A stretch of 64,000 bases of DNA from NCBI GenBank assembly GCA_024276695.1, contig JAJRWR010000026.1:1-64000 (forward strand), given 5' to 3'. Both the position numbers and the translations under genes were made by a program. The stretch is from an archaeon (lineage in GTDB: Archaea > Thermoproteota > Nitrososphaeria > Nitrososphaerales > Nitrosopumilaceae). Each line of letters opens with the position of its first letter. The stretch's first letter is position 1. Positions 38,139 to 48,363 of the stretch are shown here, one piece after another. The notes below the pieces were generated by a model. It ran no database searches. It worked only from the letters and a program-made list of their open reading frames with translations, and was not told the DNA's origin.

Positions 38139-39721
38139 CTTTTGATATTTCTAAAATTGTTATTCCTACGGATCCTGGAATTTATTTGATGAGAGACAAT
38201 GATGGAATAATTATCTATATTGGTAAGGCAAAAAATTTGAAAAATAGGGTGAAATCATATTTTAACAAAAATCAAAATTATAAAACACAAAAACTAGTTG
38301 AAAATATTTCTGCTATTGAATTTATTTTAACTGATAATGAAAGTGAAGCCTTTCTTTTAGAATCAAATATGATCAAAAAATATCGTCCTCGATTTAATAT
38401 TGAATTAAAAGATCAACAAAGATACACCTATCTTAGAATCTCTGATGAAAAATATCCTAGATTGTTAGTTTCAAGAAGAACTAGAGATGGAAAATTTCTA
38501 GGTAAAGGCAAAACTTTTGGACCGTTCACTCAAGGTAGTTCCAAACTACTTACAATTGGCACATTACGAAAGGCATTTCAAATTAGAATTTGTAAAACTC
38601 TTCCAAAGAAAGTCTGCTTGGAATATCATTTGGGAAATTGTGAAGGTCCGTGTGAATTCGAAGATGCTCAGGAAAGATATCCTAAACATGTAAAAGCATT
38701 ACATGATGTTCTAAAAGGGAAAAATCAAACCAAAATTTTTACAAAAAAATTAGAAGAGGAAATGCAACAAGCCGCAGAATTACAACAATTTGAGCGTGCA
38801 AAGGATATTCGTGATACTTTGATTCGGCTTGGAAGCCTTCAAACAAAACAAAAAATGGAATATGTTGAAAATTCTGATGAAGAGTATTTTGGTATAGAAA
38901 TTCAAGAACAATCTGCAATTGTGATGAATTTTAGAATGATTAATGGTGTGATCCGAGATAGTGACAAATTCTTTTATGATTTGGTATGTGATAATTCATT
39001 TTCAAATTTTTTGTATCAATATTATTCAACACACAAAATTCCAAAACTCATCATAGTTAGTGAACTTCCTGAAAATCAAAAATTGCTGGAATCTTTATTT
39101 TCAGAACAATCTGGGTTTGATGTAAAAATCTCAATCCCTACTAGAGGAAAGAAAAAAGATATCATTGATCTAATTTTAAAAAATATAAAATTAATTCATT
39201 CTAAAGGCGGCGATCCTGGTTTAGTTGAACTAAAAGAAATTCTTAATCTTCATGTTATTCCAAATATCATTGAATGCTTTGATATTTCTAATCATGGGGG
39301 GGATTTTGCTGTAGGTTCTATGTCTAGATTTGTTGGAGGGATTCCTAACAAGGCTGGATATAGAAAATTCAAAATCAAAACTGTTTCAGGAAGGGATGAC
39401 TTTGCAATGATTGGCGAAATAATTAAAAGGAGGTACTATAGATTACTTGAAGAAAATTCTGAACTTCCTGATTTGGTTGTAATTGATGGTGGCAAAGGAC
39501 AACTTGGATCTGCTATGAAATCTTTAGAATCTCTTGGTTTGAATTTACCTTGCATATCTTTGGCAAAAGAAAATGAAGAAGTCTATCTCCCTAAACATAA
39601 AAATCCAATCATAATTCCAAAATACAAATCATCACTAAAAATTTTACAGTATGCCCGAGATGAGACTCACAGATTTGGTGTGATGTATAATCGAACGATA
39701 AGGAAAAACCAAATAAAATAA
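38135..39721 (+). CDS. uvrC: Excinuclease ABC subunit C
   Basis: GIYLMRDNDGIIIYIGKAKNLKNRVKSYF GIY-YIG; ECFDISNHGGDFAVGSMSRFVGG; ATGA overlap with uvrA. Confidence 0.95.
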   Translation: MTFDISKIVIPTDPGIYLMRDNDGIIIYIGKAKNLKNRVKSYFNKNQNYKTQKLVENISAIEFILTDNESEAFLLESNMIKKYRPRFNIELKDQQRYTYLRISDEKYPRLLVSRRTRDGKFLGKGKTFGPFTQGSSKLLTIGTLRKAFQIRICKTLPKKVCLEYHLGNCEGPCEFEDAQERYPKHVKALHDVLKGKNQTKIFTKKLEEEMQQAAELQQFERAKDIRDTLIRLGSLQTKQKMEYVENSDEEYFGIEIQEQSAIVMNFRMINGVIRDSDKFFYDLVCDNSFSNFLYQYYSTHKIPKLIIVSELPENQKLLESLFSEQSGFDVKISIPTRGKKKDIIDLILKNIKLIHSKGGDPGLVELKEILNLHVIPNIIECFDISNHGGDFAVGSMSRFVGGIPNKAGYRKFKIKTVSGRDDFAMIGEIIKRRYYRLLEENSELPDLVVIDGGKGQLGSAMKSLESLGLNLPCISLAKENEEVYLPKHKNPIIIPKYKSSLKILQYARDETHRFGVMYNRTIRKNQIK

Positions 39722-39743
39722 GAAAAAAGGAAAAAGTTTTTGG

Positions 39744-40334
39744 TTAGTTCACTGTGACACTGCCGACCATCCATGGGTGTACCATACAGAAGTAATTGTA
39801 GCTGCCTGGGTCATTAAATTCAAACGCATAAGATGCATCTGCCATGACTAGACTACTATCAAATACGCCCGATGGGCCATCAGCTGGATTGCCACCCGTG
39901 ACTGTGTGTGCTGCCGTATCTGTATTAATCCATTCCACTGTATCTCCAACATTGATTGTGATATCTGCTGGTGAGTAGCATGCATTACTTTCTTCACATC
40001 CTGGAACTGAAGTGCCTGCTGGAATATCCACATTGTATGTAGTTGGTCCTACTGGTGTATCCTTCATGGATTCATTCATGATGATCTCTTCTTCTAGTTC
40101 TACAGTTTTTTCTGCAGATTTTATTGGAGCTTCATTTTTTACCTTATCTGCAATATCTGCAAATGGATCTGTTTGAGTTTTTTCCTCAACAGTATTTGAA
40201 ACTATTGGAGATGAAACAACAGGATCTGCACTTTGAACCCCATCCAAATATAATGCGGTTCCTACACCTACGACAATAATTGCAATTGTAAATACAATTG
40301 CTACTGTATCTATACCTGCCATAATTGATTTCAA
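39744..40334 (-). CDS. Membrane-anchored cupredoxin (plastocyanin/halocyanin-like)
   Basis: N-terminal TM; INVGDTVEWINTDTAAHTVTGG...YNYFCMVHPWMVGSVTV type 1 Cu motif. Confidence 0.92.
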   Translation of the reverse strand: MKSIMAGIDTVAIVFTIAIIVVGVGTALYLDGVQSADPVVSSPIVSNTVEEKTQTDPFADIADKVKNEAPIKSAEKTVELEEEIIMNESMKDTPVGPTTYNVDIPAGTSVPGCEESNACYSPADITINVGDTVEWINTDTAAHTVTGGNPADGPSGVFDSSLVMADASYAFEFNDPGSYNYFCMVHPWMVGSVTVN

Positions 40335-40577
40335 ACTTTATCTATGCTAAATAAATCTAATCTTCATTATCCTCTTCATATTTTTAAGACTCTGGAATCT
40401 TACTATTTATCAAATTTTTACATGAATTTAAAAATTTCTTGAAGATTTTATAGGATCACTTTAATTGAAGTTATATTTTGTCAATGAATTTTAACAACTT
40501 TTTCTTTTATCAATCTACTATGTAGTGCATTATAGACTACAAATGATCTTTCACCAAACAACTAATCATTTTTGGCT

Positions 40578-40973
40578 CTAATCTTTTTTTGTATTAAGTA
40601 TTTCTTTTGCTAGATTTGTATTTTGCATGATTAACCCATATTCAATTTTTAATTTTCTTTGAGCAATTAGTTGATTAATGAATTTCATTCTTTTTTGAAT
40701 AAATTCATCATCAATCATCAAACCTTCAGTTAATTGTTCATACATCATTTTTTCATCAATTTTTATTTTGACATTGTCTCCATTTTTTATTCTAAAAACT
40801 CCTATACTCCAAAACAAACCAATATGTAGTGCCACATATTTTGATTGTAGATCTGTGATTTCATTTTTGTAAATTTTTACATGTTCTCTACTTTGCTCAA
40901 CAGATGAATCATCTGTTTGAATAATCCATGATATCTTTGTCTCGTTTCCATACGAATAAAAAACATGGTTCAA
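40578..40973 (-). CDS. Hypothetical protein (131 aa)
   Basis: Intergenic ORF. Confidence 0.55.
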   Translation of the reverse strand: MNHVFYSYGNETKISWIIQTDDSSVEQSREHVKIYKNEITDLQSKYVALHIGLFWSIGVFRIKNGDNVKIKIDEKMMYEQLTEGLMIDDEFIQKRMKFINQLIAQRKLKIEYGLIMQNTNLAKEILNTKKD

Positions 40974-41049
40974 TTGTCAATCAAAAAGTGGTCTTTTGTT
41001 AATATATTTTGAATCCCTTACTTATGATCATAGATGAAAAGGTGTACAT

Positions 41050-41256
41050 ATGCTTGAGTCACACGCTTTTTTCTCTAGAATGGTTGACGAATTAGTTGAA
41101 TTCTCAGAATATGATCCAGAATTAGCAGATGGAATCAAATGGTTAGATGATCAGGCTCAAAAAAAAGGTATCACATTTTATGATATGGTTTTTGAAGTGT
41201 TATACAAACACGATGTAAACTCTAAAGCCAAAGATTGGTTAAGCACAAGAAATTAA
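41050..41256 (+). CDS. Hypothetical protein (68 aa)
   Basis: Clean ORF; resembles the small ORF at 42541 in domain feel (GITFYDMVFEVL / GLSLYDVYLDS). Confidence 0.6.
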   Translation: MLESHAFFSRMVDELVEFSEYDPELADGIKWLDDQAQKKGITFYDMVFEVLYKHDVNSKAKDWLSTRN

Positions 41257-41258
41257 AT

Positions 41259-42422
41259 TCATTTTCTCAAGTCTAATGTTTGATATTCACAACCTTGGGG
41301 ACCGCAATATTTTCCAACGTATGTGGCTTTTGGTCTGTATAATGCTGGCTTTGGTGCTGCCTCTGCAAATTTTTCTTCAATAATATGAGCTGCCCATCCT
41401 ACAACTCTTGAAATTGCAAAGATTGGTGTATTGAGATCCATTGGAATTTTTAACATGTAATATAGCGATGCACTGTACAAGTCCACATTTGGATAAATGT
41501 CTCTATCTTTCTGGGACTTCATTTCTGAAATAGTTGTAATCTCCACTTTTTCTGTGATATCGAACCATGGATCTTTGGTTTTTTTTGCAAGCTTTCTTGA
41601 TAATTCTTTTAACACTTGTGCTCTGGGATCATATGTTTTGTAAACTGCATGTCCCATGCCCATAATTCTGTCGCCAATGCTCATTTTTTCTTTAATCCAT
41701 CCTTCAACTTTATCTACTTCCGCAATTTCTAAGAGCATTTTCATTACTTCGGTATTGGCTCCTCCATGTAGTTCTCCACTTAGTGCTCCTATTGCGGCAC
41801 TTGCAGCTGAATACATGTGTGCCCTAGTTGATGCAACTTGTCTTGCTGTAAAAGTTGATGCATTGAAAGTATGGTCTGCATGAAGAATTAAACAGACGTC
41901 AAAGATTTTTTCAACTTCGGAGTCTGGTTTTTCTCCAAACATCATGTATAGAAAATTAGCAGCATGACTTAGTGATGAATCTGGTTCCACTGGTTCTAAT
42001 CCATTTCTTATTCTGTGCCAACTAGCAACAATTGTGGGAACTTTTGCAATGAGATTTATGGCTTTATCGTAACTAGCATCTTTATTTGAAAATTCTTCAT
42101 CATAGTATCCTGCAAGTGCAGATACAAATGCTTGAAGCATATCCATCGGATCTGCATCTTTTCTCCAATTCCTCATGTTTTTTTGCATTTGTTTTGGAAT
42201 GTATCTGGCATCAATCAGTTTTCCATTAAATTCATCTAATTGTTGTTTAGTTGGTAAACTGTCATAAAGTAATAGATATGCTGTTTCTTCAAATGTTGAA
42301 TTTTTTGTAAGATCTAAAATATCAAATCCACGATAAATGAGCTTGCCTTTTTCCCCATCTATGTTTGAAATCCTTGTATCTGCAACTTCAATTCCACGTA
42401 AACCTATATTTTTTGTTTCCAT
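41259..42422 (-). CDS. gltA: Citrate synthase
   Basis: GLRGIEVADTRISNIDGEKGKLIYRGFDI; LHADHTFNASTFTARQVASTRAHMYSAASAAIGALSGELHGGAN; MGMGHAVYKTYDPRA. Confidence 0.95.
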   Translation of the reverse strand: METKNIGLRGIEVADTRISNIDGEKGKLIYRGFDILDLTKNSTFEETAYLLLYDSLPTKQQLDEFNGKLIDARYIPKQMQKNMRNWRKDADPMDMLQAFVSALAGYYDEEFSNKDASYDKAINLIAKVPTIVASWHRIRNGLEPVEPDSSLSHAANFLYMMFGEKPDSEVEKIFDVCLILHADHTFNASTFTARQVASTRAHMYSAASAAIGALSGELHGGANTEVMKMLLEIAEVDKVEGWIKEKMSIGDRIMGMGHAVYKTYDPRAQVLKELSRKLAKKTKDPWFDITEKVEITTISEMKSQKDRDIYPNVDLYSASLYYMLKIPMDLNTPIFAISRVVGWAAHIIEEKFAEAAPKPALYRPKATYVGKYCGPQGCEYQTLDLRK

Positions 42423-42540
42423 ATTGAGCCTACTGAAATTCTTCTATTATATTTTCGCTAAAATCTTGTCTATGAAGTTTAGTGATTAGTCTAATATGAC
42501 AACTTTTGGTCATAAATGAGGATTTTTAATCAAAAATTAA

Positions 42541-42732
42541 ATGACTCCTAAAGAGCGTGAACATTTGAAAAAACTCGATGATATGGTACTAAATGCATCA
42601 TCAGATGAATTGAAAAAAATTCAAGAAATAGATCAACAAACTCAGCTGGATGGATTGTCCCTTTATGATGTCTATCTTGATTCAAGCTCCTTGGTCAACC
42701 AAAGCATGAAAAAACCTTCTAGAGAATCTTAA
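42541..42732 (+). CDS. Hypothetical protein (63 aa)
   Basis: Clean intergenic ORF. Confidence 0.55.
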   Translation: MTPKEREHLKKLDDMVLNASSDELKKIQEIDQQTQLDGLSLYDVYLDSSSLVNQSMKKPSRES

Positions 42733-42779
42733 TTTTACATTCTTCATTTAAATGAGGGTTTGTGATTTTTTAATCTGTA

Positions 42780-43967
42780 TTGGCTGTATCTAAAACCAAA
42801 AAATCCACAAATAAAAAAACTTCAAAGTCTAATGTTGCTAAAAAAACAACATCTAAAAAAGTAAATAAAAAAACAACATCTAAAAAAGTAAATAAAAAAA
42901 CAACATCTAAAAAAGTAAATAAAAAAACAACATCTAAAAAAGTAAATAAAAAACCTTCAAAATCTATAGCAAAAAAACCAACTAAACAACAACGAACAAA
43001 AGTTATCTGTATTTCTCATAAAGAAGACTGTGATGGAATTAGTTCTGCAGCATTAATCCGACAAGCCTTTGGTGGTGATGCCATTCTTGTAGATTATCCT
43101 GGACAGATGGAAGCAATAAATCAAGTTGTTTTAGATAAAAAATTAAAATCATTGTTTATTTGTGACTTGGGATTAAGCAAAAAGACCCAAGATGAATTTA
43201 TAGACATTATGACCCGACTAAGAAAAAATAAAGTTTCAGTTACTTATATTGATCATCATGATATTGATCCCACCGTTGTAAAGGCATTAATCAAAATCAA
43301 AGTCAAGGTAATCCATGATATCAATGAATGTACTGCAGTTTTAGCTTATACTGCATTCAAATCAAAACTCAATGATCATGCATCCTTTGTAGCAGCATGT
43401 GCTGCTATCACTGATTATATGGAAACCCGGCCGCTTGGTGCAAAATTACTGCAAATCTATGACCGACAGTTTGCATTGATTAGTGCAACTGTAATGACTT
43501 ACAATATTGTGGGTCACCAAAGAGAACCTGACTATTTACAATATTTAGTTGAAGAATTAGCAGACTCTAAATTCCCTCATGATATCCCAAACACCTACGA
43601 ATTTGCACAAATCCAAGTAGAAAAATTATCTCAAATGATTGCAAAAGTAAAGGCAGGATTGAAAACAATGACTAATCTTGGTCATATGGAAATCTTAGAT
43701 GCTGGTGCAAGTGGTGCAGTTAATTTTGTAATGGGATTATCTGGAAAAGATGTCGGCGTTGCATACAAAGAACGAGTTGATCATGGCATTTACGCTGTTT
43801 CGGTTAGGGGCTCAAAGAATTGTAATGTTCACTTGGGCAAAATTGTAAATCTTTTAGCTACTAGTCTTGGCGGTTCTGGCGGTGGTCATGATAAAGCATG
43901 TGGCGCTGTAGTTCCAAAACCTAAAATAAAAAAATTCATCACAGAATTAAATAAAAAGATAAAATAA
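42780..43967 (+). CDS. DHH-superfamily phosphoesterase with Lys-rich repetitive N-terminus
   Basis: ISHKEDCDGISSAALIR; DHHDID; C-terminal GGSGGGHDKACGA (DHHA1-like). N-terminal (KKTTSKKVN)x4; TTG start. Confidence 0.88.
   Translation: MAVSKTKKSTNKKTSKSNVAKKTTSKKVNKKTTSKKVNKKTTSKKVNKKTTSKKVNKKPSKSIAKKPTKQQRTKVICISHKEDCDGISSAALIRQAFGGDAILVDYPGQMEAINQVVLDKKLKSLFICDLGLSKKTQDEFIDIMTRLRKNKVSVTYIDHHDIDPTVVKALIKIKVKVIHDINECTAVLAYTAFKSKLNDHASFVAACAAITDYMETRPLGAKLLQIYDRQFALISATVMTYNIVGHQREPDYLQYLVEELADSKFPHDIPNTYEFAQIQVEKLSQMIAKVKAGLKTMTNLGHMEILDAGASGAVNFVMGLSGKDVGVAYKERVDHGIYAVSVRGSKNCNVHLGKIVNLLATSLGGSGGGHDKACGAVVPKPKIKKFITELNKKIK
42840..42947 (+). repeat. Four near-identical 27-bp tandem units inside the DHH gene
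   Basis: aaaaaaacaacatctaaaaaagtaaat x4, encoding KKTTSKKVN. Confidence 0.9.
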
Positions 43968-44435
43968 TTACTGTAAGAATTTAGGAATTTTTTTAACTAA
44001 ATATGATATTGATATTCTTCCTGATCCTATGGCGATTATTAAGAGAATCATGGATAGCATTGCCAAATCCCATTCCCATCCTCCTTCCGCCACCAAAAAT
44101 CCATTTTCCCATTTGATGTAAAAGATTGCTCCTAATACAATCACTGCAAAAATAGCACCTGTGATTCTAGTTAATATCCCGACAAGTAGGAAAATGCCTC
44201 CAATGAGTTCTGCTAGTGCAATTGGTAATTGCATTTCTGGTGGAATTCCAATACTGATTAGCCATTCTTGCCAACTAGGATTGAATTTCTTTATGCTGTG
44301 TACGATGAAGGTAGATCCAATTACTGCTCTGATCCCCCAATAAGTGATGTCTTGCAATACATTTTCTTTTAGGGTTGTCTCTGTAATCATATGTGTGATA
44401 TTTTGAATGTCATTAAAAGGATTTGTCCAAATCAA
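43968..44435 (-). CDS. DoxX-family membrane protein
   Basis: WGIRAVIGSTFIVHSIKKFNPSWQEWL; IALAELIGGIFLLVGILTRITGAIFAVIVLGAIF. Confidence 0.8.
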   Translation of the reverse strand: MIWTNPFNDIQNITHMITETTLKENVLQDITYWGIRAVIGSTFIVHSIKKFNPSWQEWLISIGIPPEMQLPIALAELIGGIFLLVGILTRITGAIFAVIVLGAIFYIKWENGFLVAEGGWEWDLAMLSMILLIIAIGSGRISISYLVKKIPKFLQ

Positions 44436-44487
44436 AAACCAAGTTGGGATAATTTTTTAATATTTAGTTAACCAAAATTACTCGAAA

Positions 44488-45597
44488 TTGAACCTAAAAT
44501 TTCTTGTGTCTATAATTATAACTTGTATCACAATTATCGCATTATTTGTTTCATTTCAAATTACACCTACTGAAATTACTAATCCCTCCACTATTGCAGT
44601 TGATTCTTTGTCTACAGGTATTACTATAATGGAAACAAATGGTGTAAAACACAGTATTCCTCTTGATAAGATTAAAAGTGGAGGCCCTCCAAAGGATGGA
44701 ATTCCATCAATTGATAAGCCTGTGTTTACAGATATTTCAGGTTCTCAGTTTATGTCTGACTCTGATACTGTTGTTGGGTTGGATGTTAACGGGGAATCAA
44801 AAGCTTATCCTCTCTCTATTTTGGTTTGGCATGAAATTGTTAATGATAATGTAGGCGGTATCCCTGTTTCCATTACCTATTGTCCACTTTGTTATACCAA
44901 TCAAGTCTTTGAGAGAATAATTGATGGGCAAGAAGTGGAGTTTGGAACTTCGGGAAAATTGTACAATAGTAATTTGGTAATGTATGATAGATTAACTCAA
45001 TCCTATTGGAGTCAAGCTCTTGGAACTGCAGTTAAAGGTGAGTTGACAGGATATCAACTGAATCTGATCCCATTTGATGTAATTACTTGGGGTGATTGGA
45101 AGAAACTTCATCCAGACACTGTGGTGTTGACAACTGATACTGGTTACATTCGTTCATACGCAACTGATCCGTATGGAAGTTATTATGTGGAACCACGTAT
45201 AATGTTTCCAGTAGAACATCTAGATGATCGAATGTATCCAAAAGAAATTATTATTGGTTTTAATCAAGACGATATCTACAAAGCTTACAAACAAAATGAC
45301 ATTGAATCAAATGTAGTAATTAATGATTCAATTGGGAATACTGCTATAATGCTAGTATCATTATTTTCTGAAAACTCTCGTGCATATGATAGAACAATTG
45401 ATAATTCTACCTTAAACTTTGTATATGTTAATGGAAAAATTTTTGATACTGAGACTAATTCTGAATGGAACTATGATGGATTGTCCATATCTGGTGAATT
45501 TGAAGGAGAACAGTTGGAACGAATGGCAATTGAGCCTGGATTTTGGTTTGAGTGGGTTGCATTTCATCCTGAAACTCTAGTTTATGGTGATGAATGA
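44488..45597 (+). CDS. DUF3179-type secreted protein
   Basis: Signal/TM N-terminus; ESKAYPLSILVWHEIVNDNVGGIPVSITYCPLCYTNQVFER; FGTSGKLYNSNLVMYDRLTQSYWSQ. Confidence 0.85.
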   Translation: MNLKFLVSIIITCITIIALFVSFQITPTEITNPSTIAVDSLSTGITIMETNGVKHSIPLDKIKSGGPPKDGIPSIDKPVFTDISGSQFMSDSDTVVGLDVNGESKAYPLSILVWHEIVNDNVGGIPVSITYCPLCYTNQVFERIIDGQEVEFGTSGKLYNSNLVMYDRLTQSYWSQALGTAVKGELTGYQLNLIPFDVITWGDWKKLHPDTVVLTTDTGYIRSYATDPYGSYYVEPRIMFPVEHLDDRMYPKEIIIGFNQDDIYKAYKQNDIESNVVINDSIGNTAIMLVSLFSENSRAYDRTIDNSTLNFVYVNGKIFDTETNSEWNYDGLSISGEFEGEQLERMAIEPGFWFEWVAFHPETLVYGDE

Positions 45598-46085
45598 TGA
45601 AACCAATTCGAAAAGCAACCATTGTTGGAGTAATCACTGTTGTTGTGTATCTTTCAGTAGTTGTAATTACCACTCCTGGATTAGAACCATTGTATGCAAT
45701 AAGTGCTGCATTTCAACTAAATTCTATTGTGATAATTGGAATGGGGATTGGAATTGGATTCCAAGTATTTCTTTCTGAGAAAAGTAAATCCTTGGGATGC
45801 ACATTTTCAGTAAAGAAAAAAGCATTTGGAGGAAATACAAGCAGTACTGCTGCAACATCCTTTTTTTCATTTTTTTCTCTAGTCCCTCTTGGTTGCTGTG
45901 GTTGGTGGCTCTATGTATTATCTTTACTTCCAGGCATTGTGGGGACTGGAGTTTCCGCAGTGTTGATACAGTATAGTCAAGTTTTATCTTATGTCGGATT
46001 GGCAATAATTTTCGGATTTGCAGGATTAACCGCTTACAAACTAAAACGTGAAATGAAATTACAACAATCTGTTAATCTATCTTAA
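45594..46085 (+). CDS. Multi-pass membrane protein
   Basis: Hydrophobic ORF; ATGA overlap with the upstream gene. Confidence 0.7.
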   Translation: MMKPIRKATIVGVITVVVYLSVVVITTPGLEPLYAISAAFQLNSIVIIGMGIGIGFQVFLSEKSKSLGCTFSVKKKAFGGNTSSTAATSFFSFFSLVPLGCCGWWLYVLSLLPGIVGTGVSAVLIQYSQVLSYVGLAIIFGFAGLTAYKLKREMKLQQSVNLS

Positions 46086-46440
46086 TCGTAAATACAAAAA
46101 ATTCTCCTTTACTTTTGCTCAAGAATTTTGCAATCTTTGCTATAAATCCATATTTTTTGTCTCTCATTTTTATTACCTCTTTGATTTTATTCTTATCTAG
46201 AATTTTTGCAGTACCTGAAACCCATTCTCCTGTAACTTTTCCTTTAATCGTGCATAATGCAAATCTTACTTGTAAATTATTTTTTAGACGTTTTGCCTTA
46301 CCTGTTTGACTACGTGTTACAACATAAACCAAATTGTCTTTGACTACAAACCAAACTGGAGTTTTAACTGATCGGTTATCTTTTCTATATGTTTCAAGCA
46401 AGATGTATTTTTGGTTTTTTATACCCTCTAAATTTATCAT
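46072..46440 (-). CDS. PPOX-class (F420/FMN-split-barrel) protein
   Basis: YRKDNRSVKTPVWFVVKDNLVYVVTRSQTGKAKRLKNNLQVRFALCTIKGKVTGEWV. Confidence 0.8.
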   Translation of the reverse strand: MINLEGIKNQKYILLETYRKDNRSVKTPVWFVVKDNLVYVVTRSQTGKAKRLKNNLQVRFALCTIKGKVTGEWVSGTAKILDKNKIKEVIKMRDKKYGFIAKIAKFLSKSKGEFFVFTIKID

Positions 46441-46463
46441 GATGGTCTTGATATGTTCTGGAA

Positions 46464-47282
46464 TTAATATCTAGGTACTATGGTAAGTTTTGATTTTGCA
46501 GAAATGACAATTACTGAAATTATTGATATTGCTAAAACTAATGATGCCACCACTTCAAATTCTGGAATTACTACTCCGTCTTTGATTTCAACTTTAATTG
46601 ATTCTTTGTACTCTGATGAAATTCCTTGGTTTGCAGTTATTGTGTACATTCCATCTTCTTTCCACATTGGACCTCCAACTTTGATTTTCACTTCAAAATT
46701 CCCATATATTCCCGGTGTCACTTGATCAATTGTTATCAAGTTTCCAGCTGGCGATTTTACAATTAGCGTGATATCCGTATCTCTATAACTTGTATTTCCT
46801 TTAATTTTGATAATATCTGAACCATTTTCTGCCTCTGCTTGTATTGATATGCCATTTGTAATTTCTGGCCTTTTTTCTATATCTACTGCAGGTTCTGTAG
46901 TTTGTGCATCTGGATTTCTTGGAATTTTTTGTGAAATCACTGTGAATTGAGTTTGGGCAACTACTTTTGTATCTTCATGGCTTGCAGTAACAATGTATTC
47001 TCCTATATCAAAACTTGGAATTGGTGGATTTAGTAATTTTTTAAATTTTCCGTTGTCTTCAATTGCTATTTGTGGGGCAAACACTATGGCCCCATCAGGG
47101 CCTATTATTCTTAATTTTACTGGCTTGTATTGTGATACATCGGTAATTTTTCCTGTAATCCAAATTGATTCTAAAGCTTTGATTTCATTCTCTGACGTTT
47201 CTATTTGTATGGCTGATTCAGCAAAAGCTAGAGTTGATATCATTGATACTGTAAATAACACAAACAATGAAATCTTTAGCAT
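46464..47282 (-). CDS. Secreted protein with PEFG-CTERM-like C-terminal sorting signal
   Basis: Signal peptide; C-terminus VIPEFEVVASLVLAISIISVIVISAKSKLTIVPRY. Confidence 0.8.
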   Translation of the reverse strand: MLKISLFVLFTVSMISTLAFAESAIQIETSENEIKALESIWITGKITDVSQYKPVKLRIIGPDGAIVFAPQIAIEDNGKFKKLLNPPIPSFDIGEYIVTASHEDTKVVAQTQFTVISQKIPRNPDAQTTEPAVDIEKRPEITNGISIQAEAENGSDIIKIKGNTSYRDTDITLIVKSPAGNLITIDQVTPGIYGNFEVKIKVGGPMWKEDGMYTITANQGISSEYKESIKVEIKDGVVIPEFEVVASLVLAISIISVIVISAKSKLTIVPRY

Positions 47283-47393
47283 TTTTTCACTAGTTTTTTA
47301 GGATATGTGAATCGTTTCCACAAATGTGTAGTAATGTTATTATCTTTGAATTCAATTTTTTGTGATTTTTCTTTTTCTTAAAATTTTTCTAAT

Positions 47394-47507
47394 TTATCTA
47401 TATCCCAAAACTGGAAGTATACAATATATGTATCCTATTTTTGAAATTGAGCAGCAACATAGACAGTCACATTTTCCTTTTTCATGATTACATTCTTGGC
47501 AATTCAT
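47394..47507 (-). CDS. Possible Cys-rich micro-protein (37 aa)
   Basis: Manual translation: MNCQECNHEKGKCDCLCCCSISKIGYIYCILPVLGYR*. Confidence 0.3.
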   Translation of the reverse strand: MNCQECNHEKGKCDCLCCCSISKIGYIYCILPVLGYR

Positions 47508-47685
47508 ATTTTTTACTCCTTGCTTTTGTCCTTAGTCTTGTTTTACAACATGGACATGTATTTTTTTCAGTAAATAAAAACAATGCACATAATGAACACC
47601 ATTTTTGACCAATTTTGTAACGTAAATTATTCGTAAAGGAAACTGATTTTCGACGTTCACATAATCCTTTACATACCTGTGCCAT
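47488..47685 (-). CDS. Small zinc-ribbon protein (65 aa)
   Basis: WCSLCALFLFTEKNTCPCCKTRLRTKARSKKY. Confidence 0.65.
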   Translation of the reverse strand: MAQVCKGLCERRKSVSFTNNLRYKIGQKWCSLCALFLFTEKNTCPCCKTRLRTKARSKKYELPRM

Positions 47686-47730
47686 GAATATATACGTAAA
47701 AAAATCTATTTAAGAAAATTTCCAAATTGA

Positions 47731-48186
47731 CTATTCTGAAAATTCAACTATTGCATCAATCTCAGTCATTGAATTTAGTGGCAAACATGCAACTCCTACT
47801 GCAATTCGAGAATGTTTTCCCTTGTCTCCAAATACTTCAAAGAACAGATCTGATGCTGGATTGATTACTTTGGGATGTTGATAAAATTCTGTATCTGAAT
47901 TTACAAATCCTGATATTTTTACAATTTTTGTCACTTTGTCCAAACTGCCAAGCTCTCTTTTAATTTGAGCCAAAAGATTGATTGCACACATTCTAGCTGA
48001 TTTTTGAGCAGTCTCGAGATTGTCGTCTGTGACTTTACCTGTGAATAGTATTTTGCCTTCCTCCATTGGAATTTGACCTGAGATGAATAGTAAATTTCCA
48101 GTCTTTATTGCTGGAACATATGATCCTGCAGGTGTAGGTGGGTTTGGAAGTTTAATTCCTAGTGATTCAAGTTTTTCTTCAATCAT
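47731..48186 (-). CDS. RidA/YjgF/YER057c family protein
   Basis: GNLLFISGQIPMEEGKILFTGKV; VGVACLPLNSMTEIDAIVEF. Confidence 0.88.
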   Translation of the reverse strand: MIEEKLESLGIKLPNPPTPAGSYVPAIKTGNLLFISGQIPMEEGKILFTGKVTDDNLETAQKSARMCAINLLAQIKRELGSLDKVTKIVKISGFVNSDTEFYQHPKVINPASDLFFEVFGDKGKHSRIAVGVACLPLNSMTEIDAIVEFSE

Positions 48187-48363
48187 ATTATGTTGCTAAA
48201 TTTTTGCCTGATTTTAGTTTTTACAACTATACCTTGTGAATTTCTTGTCTGAGTTTTAGAATAATTGTGGATTGCTGTATGTGTGAAAAAATTTAACATT
48301 TTCTGTTACTGGAGGTATTTTATGATGATCTAGTAAATGTCTCTAGTAACACTTGCAATTTTT

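Noticed and set aside
42840-42947. Tandem 27-bp repeats as a CRISPR array
   Set aside because: No spacers; units are contiguous and in frame within a coding region.
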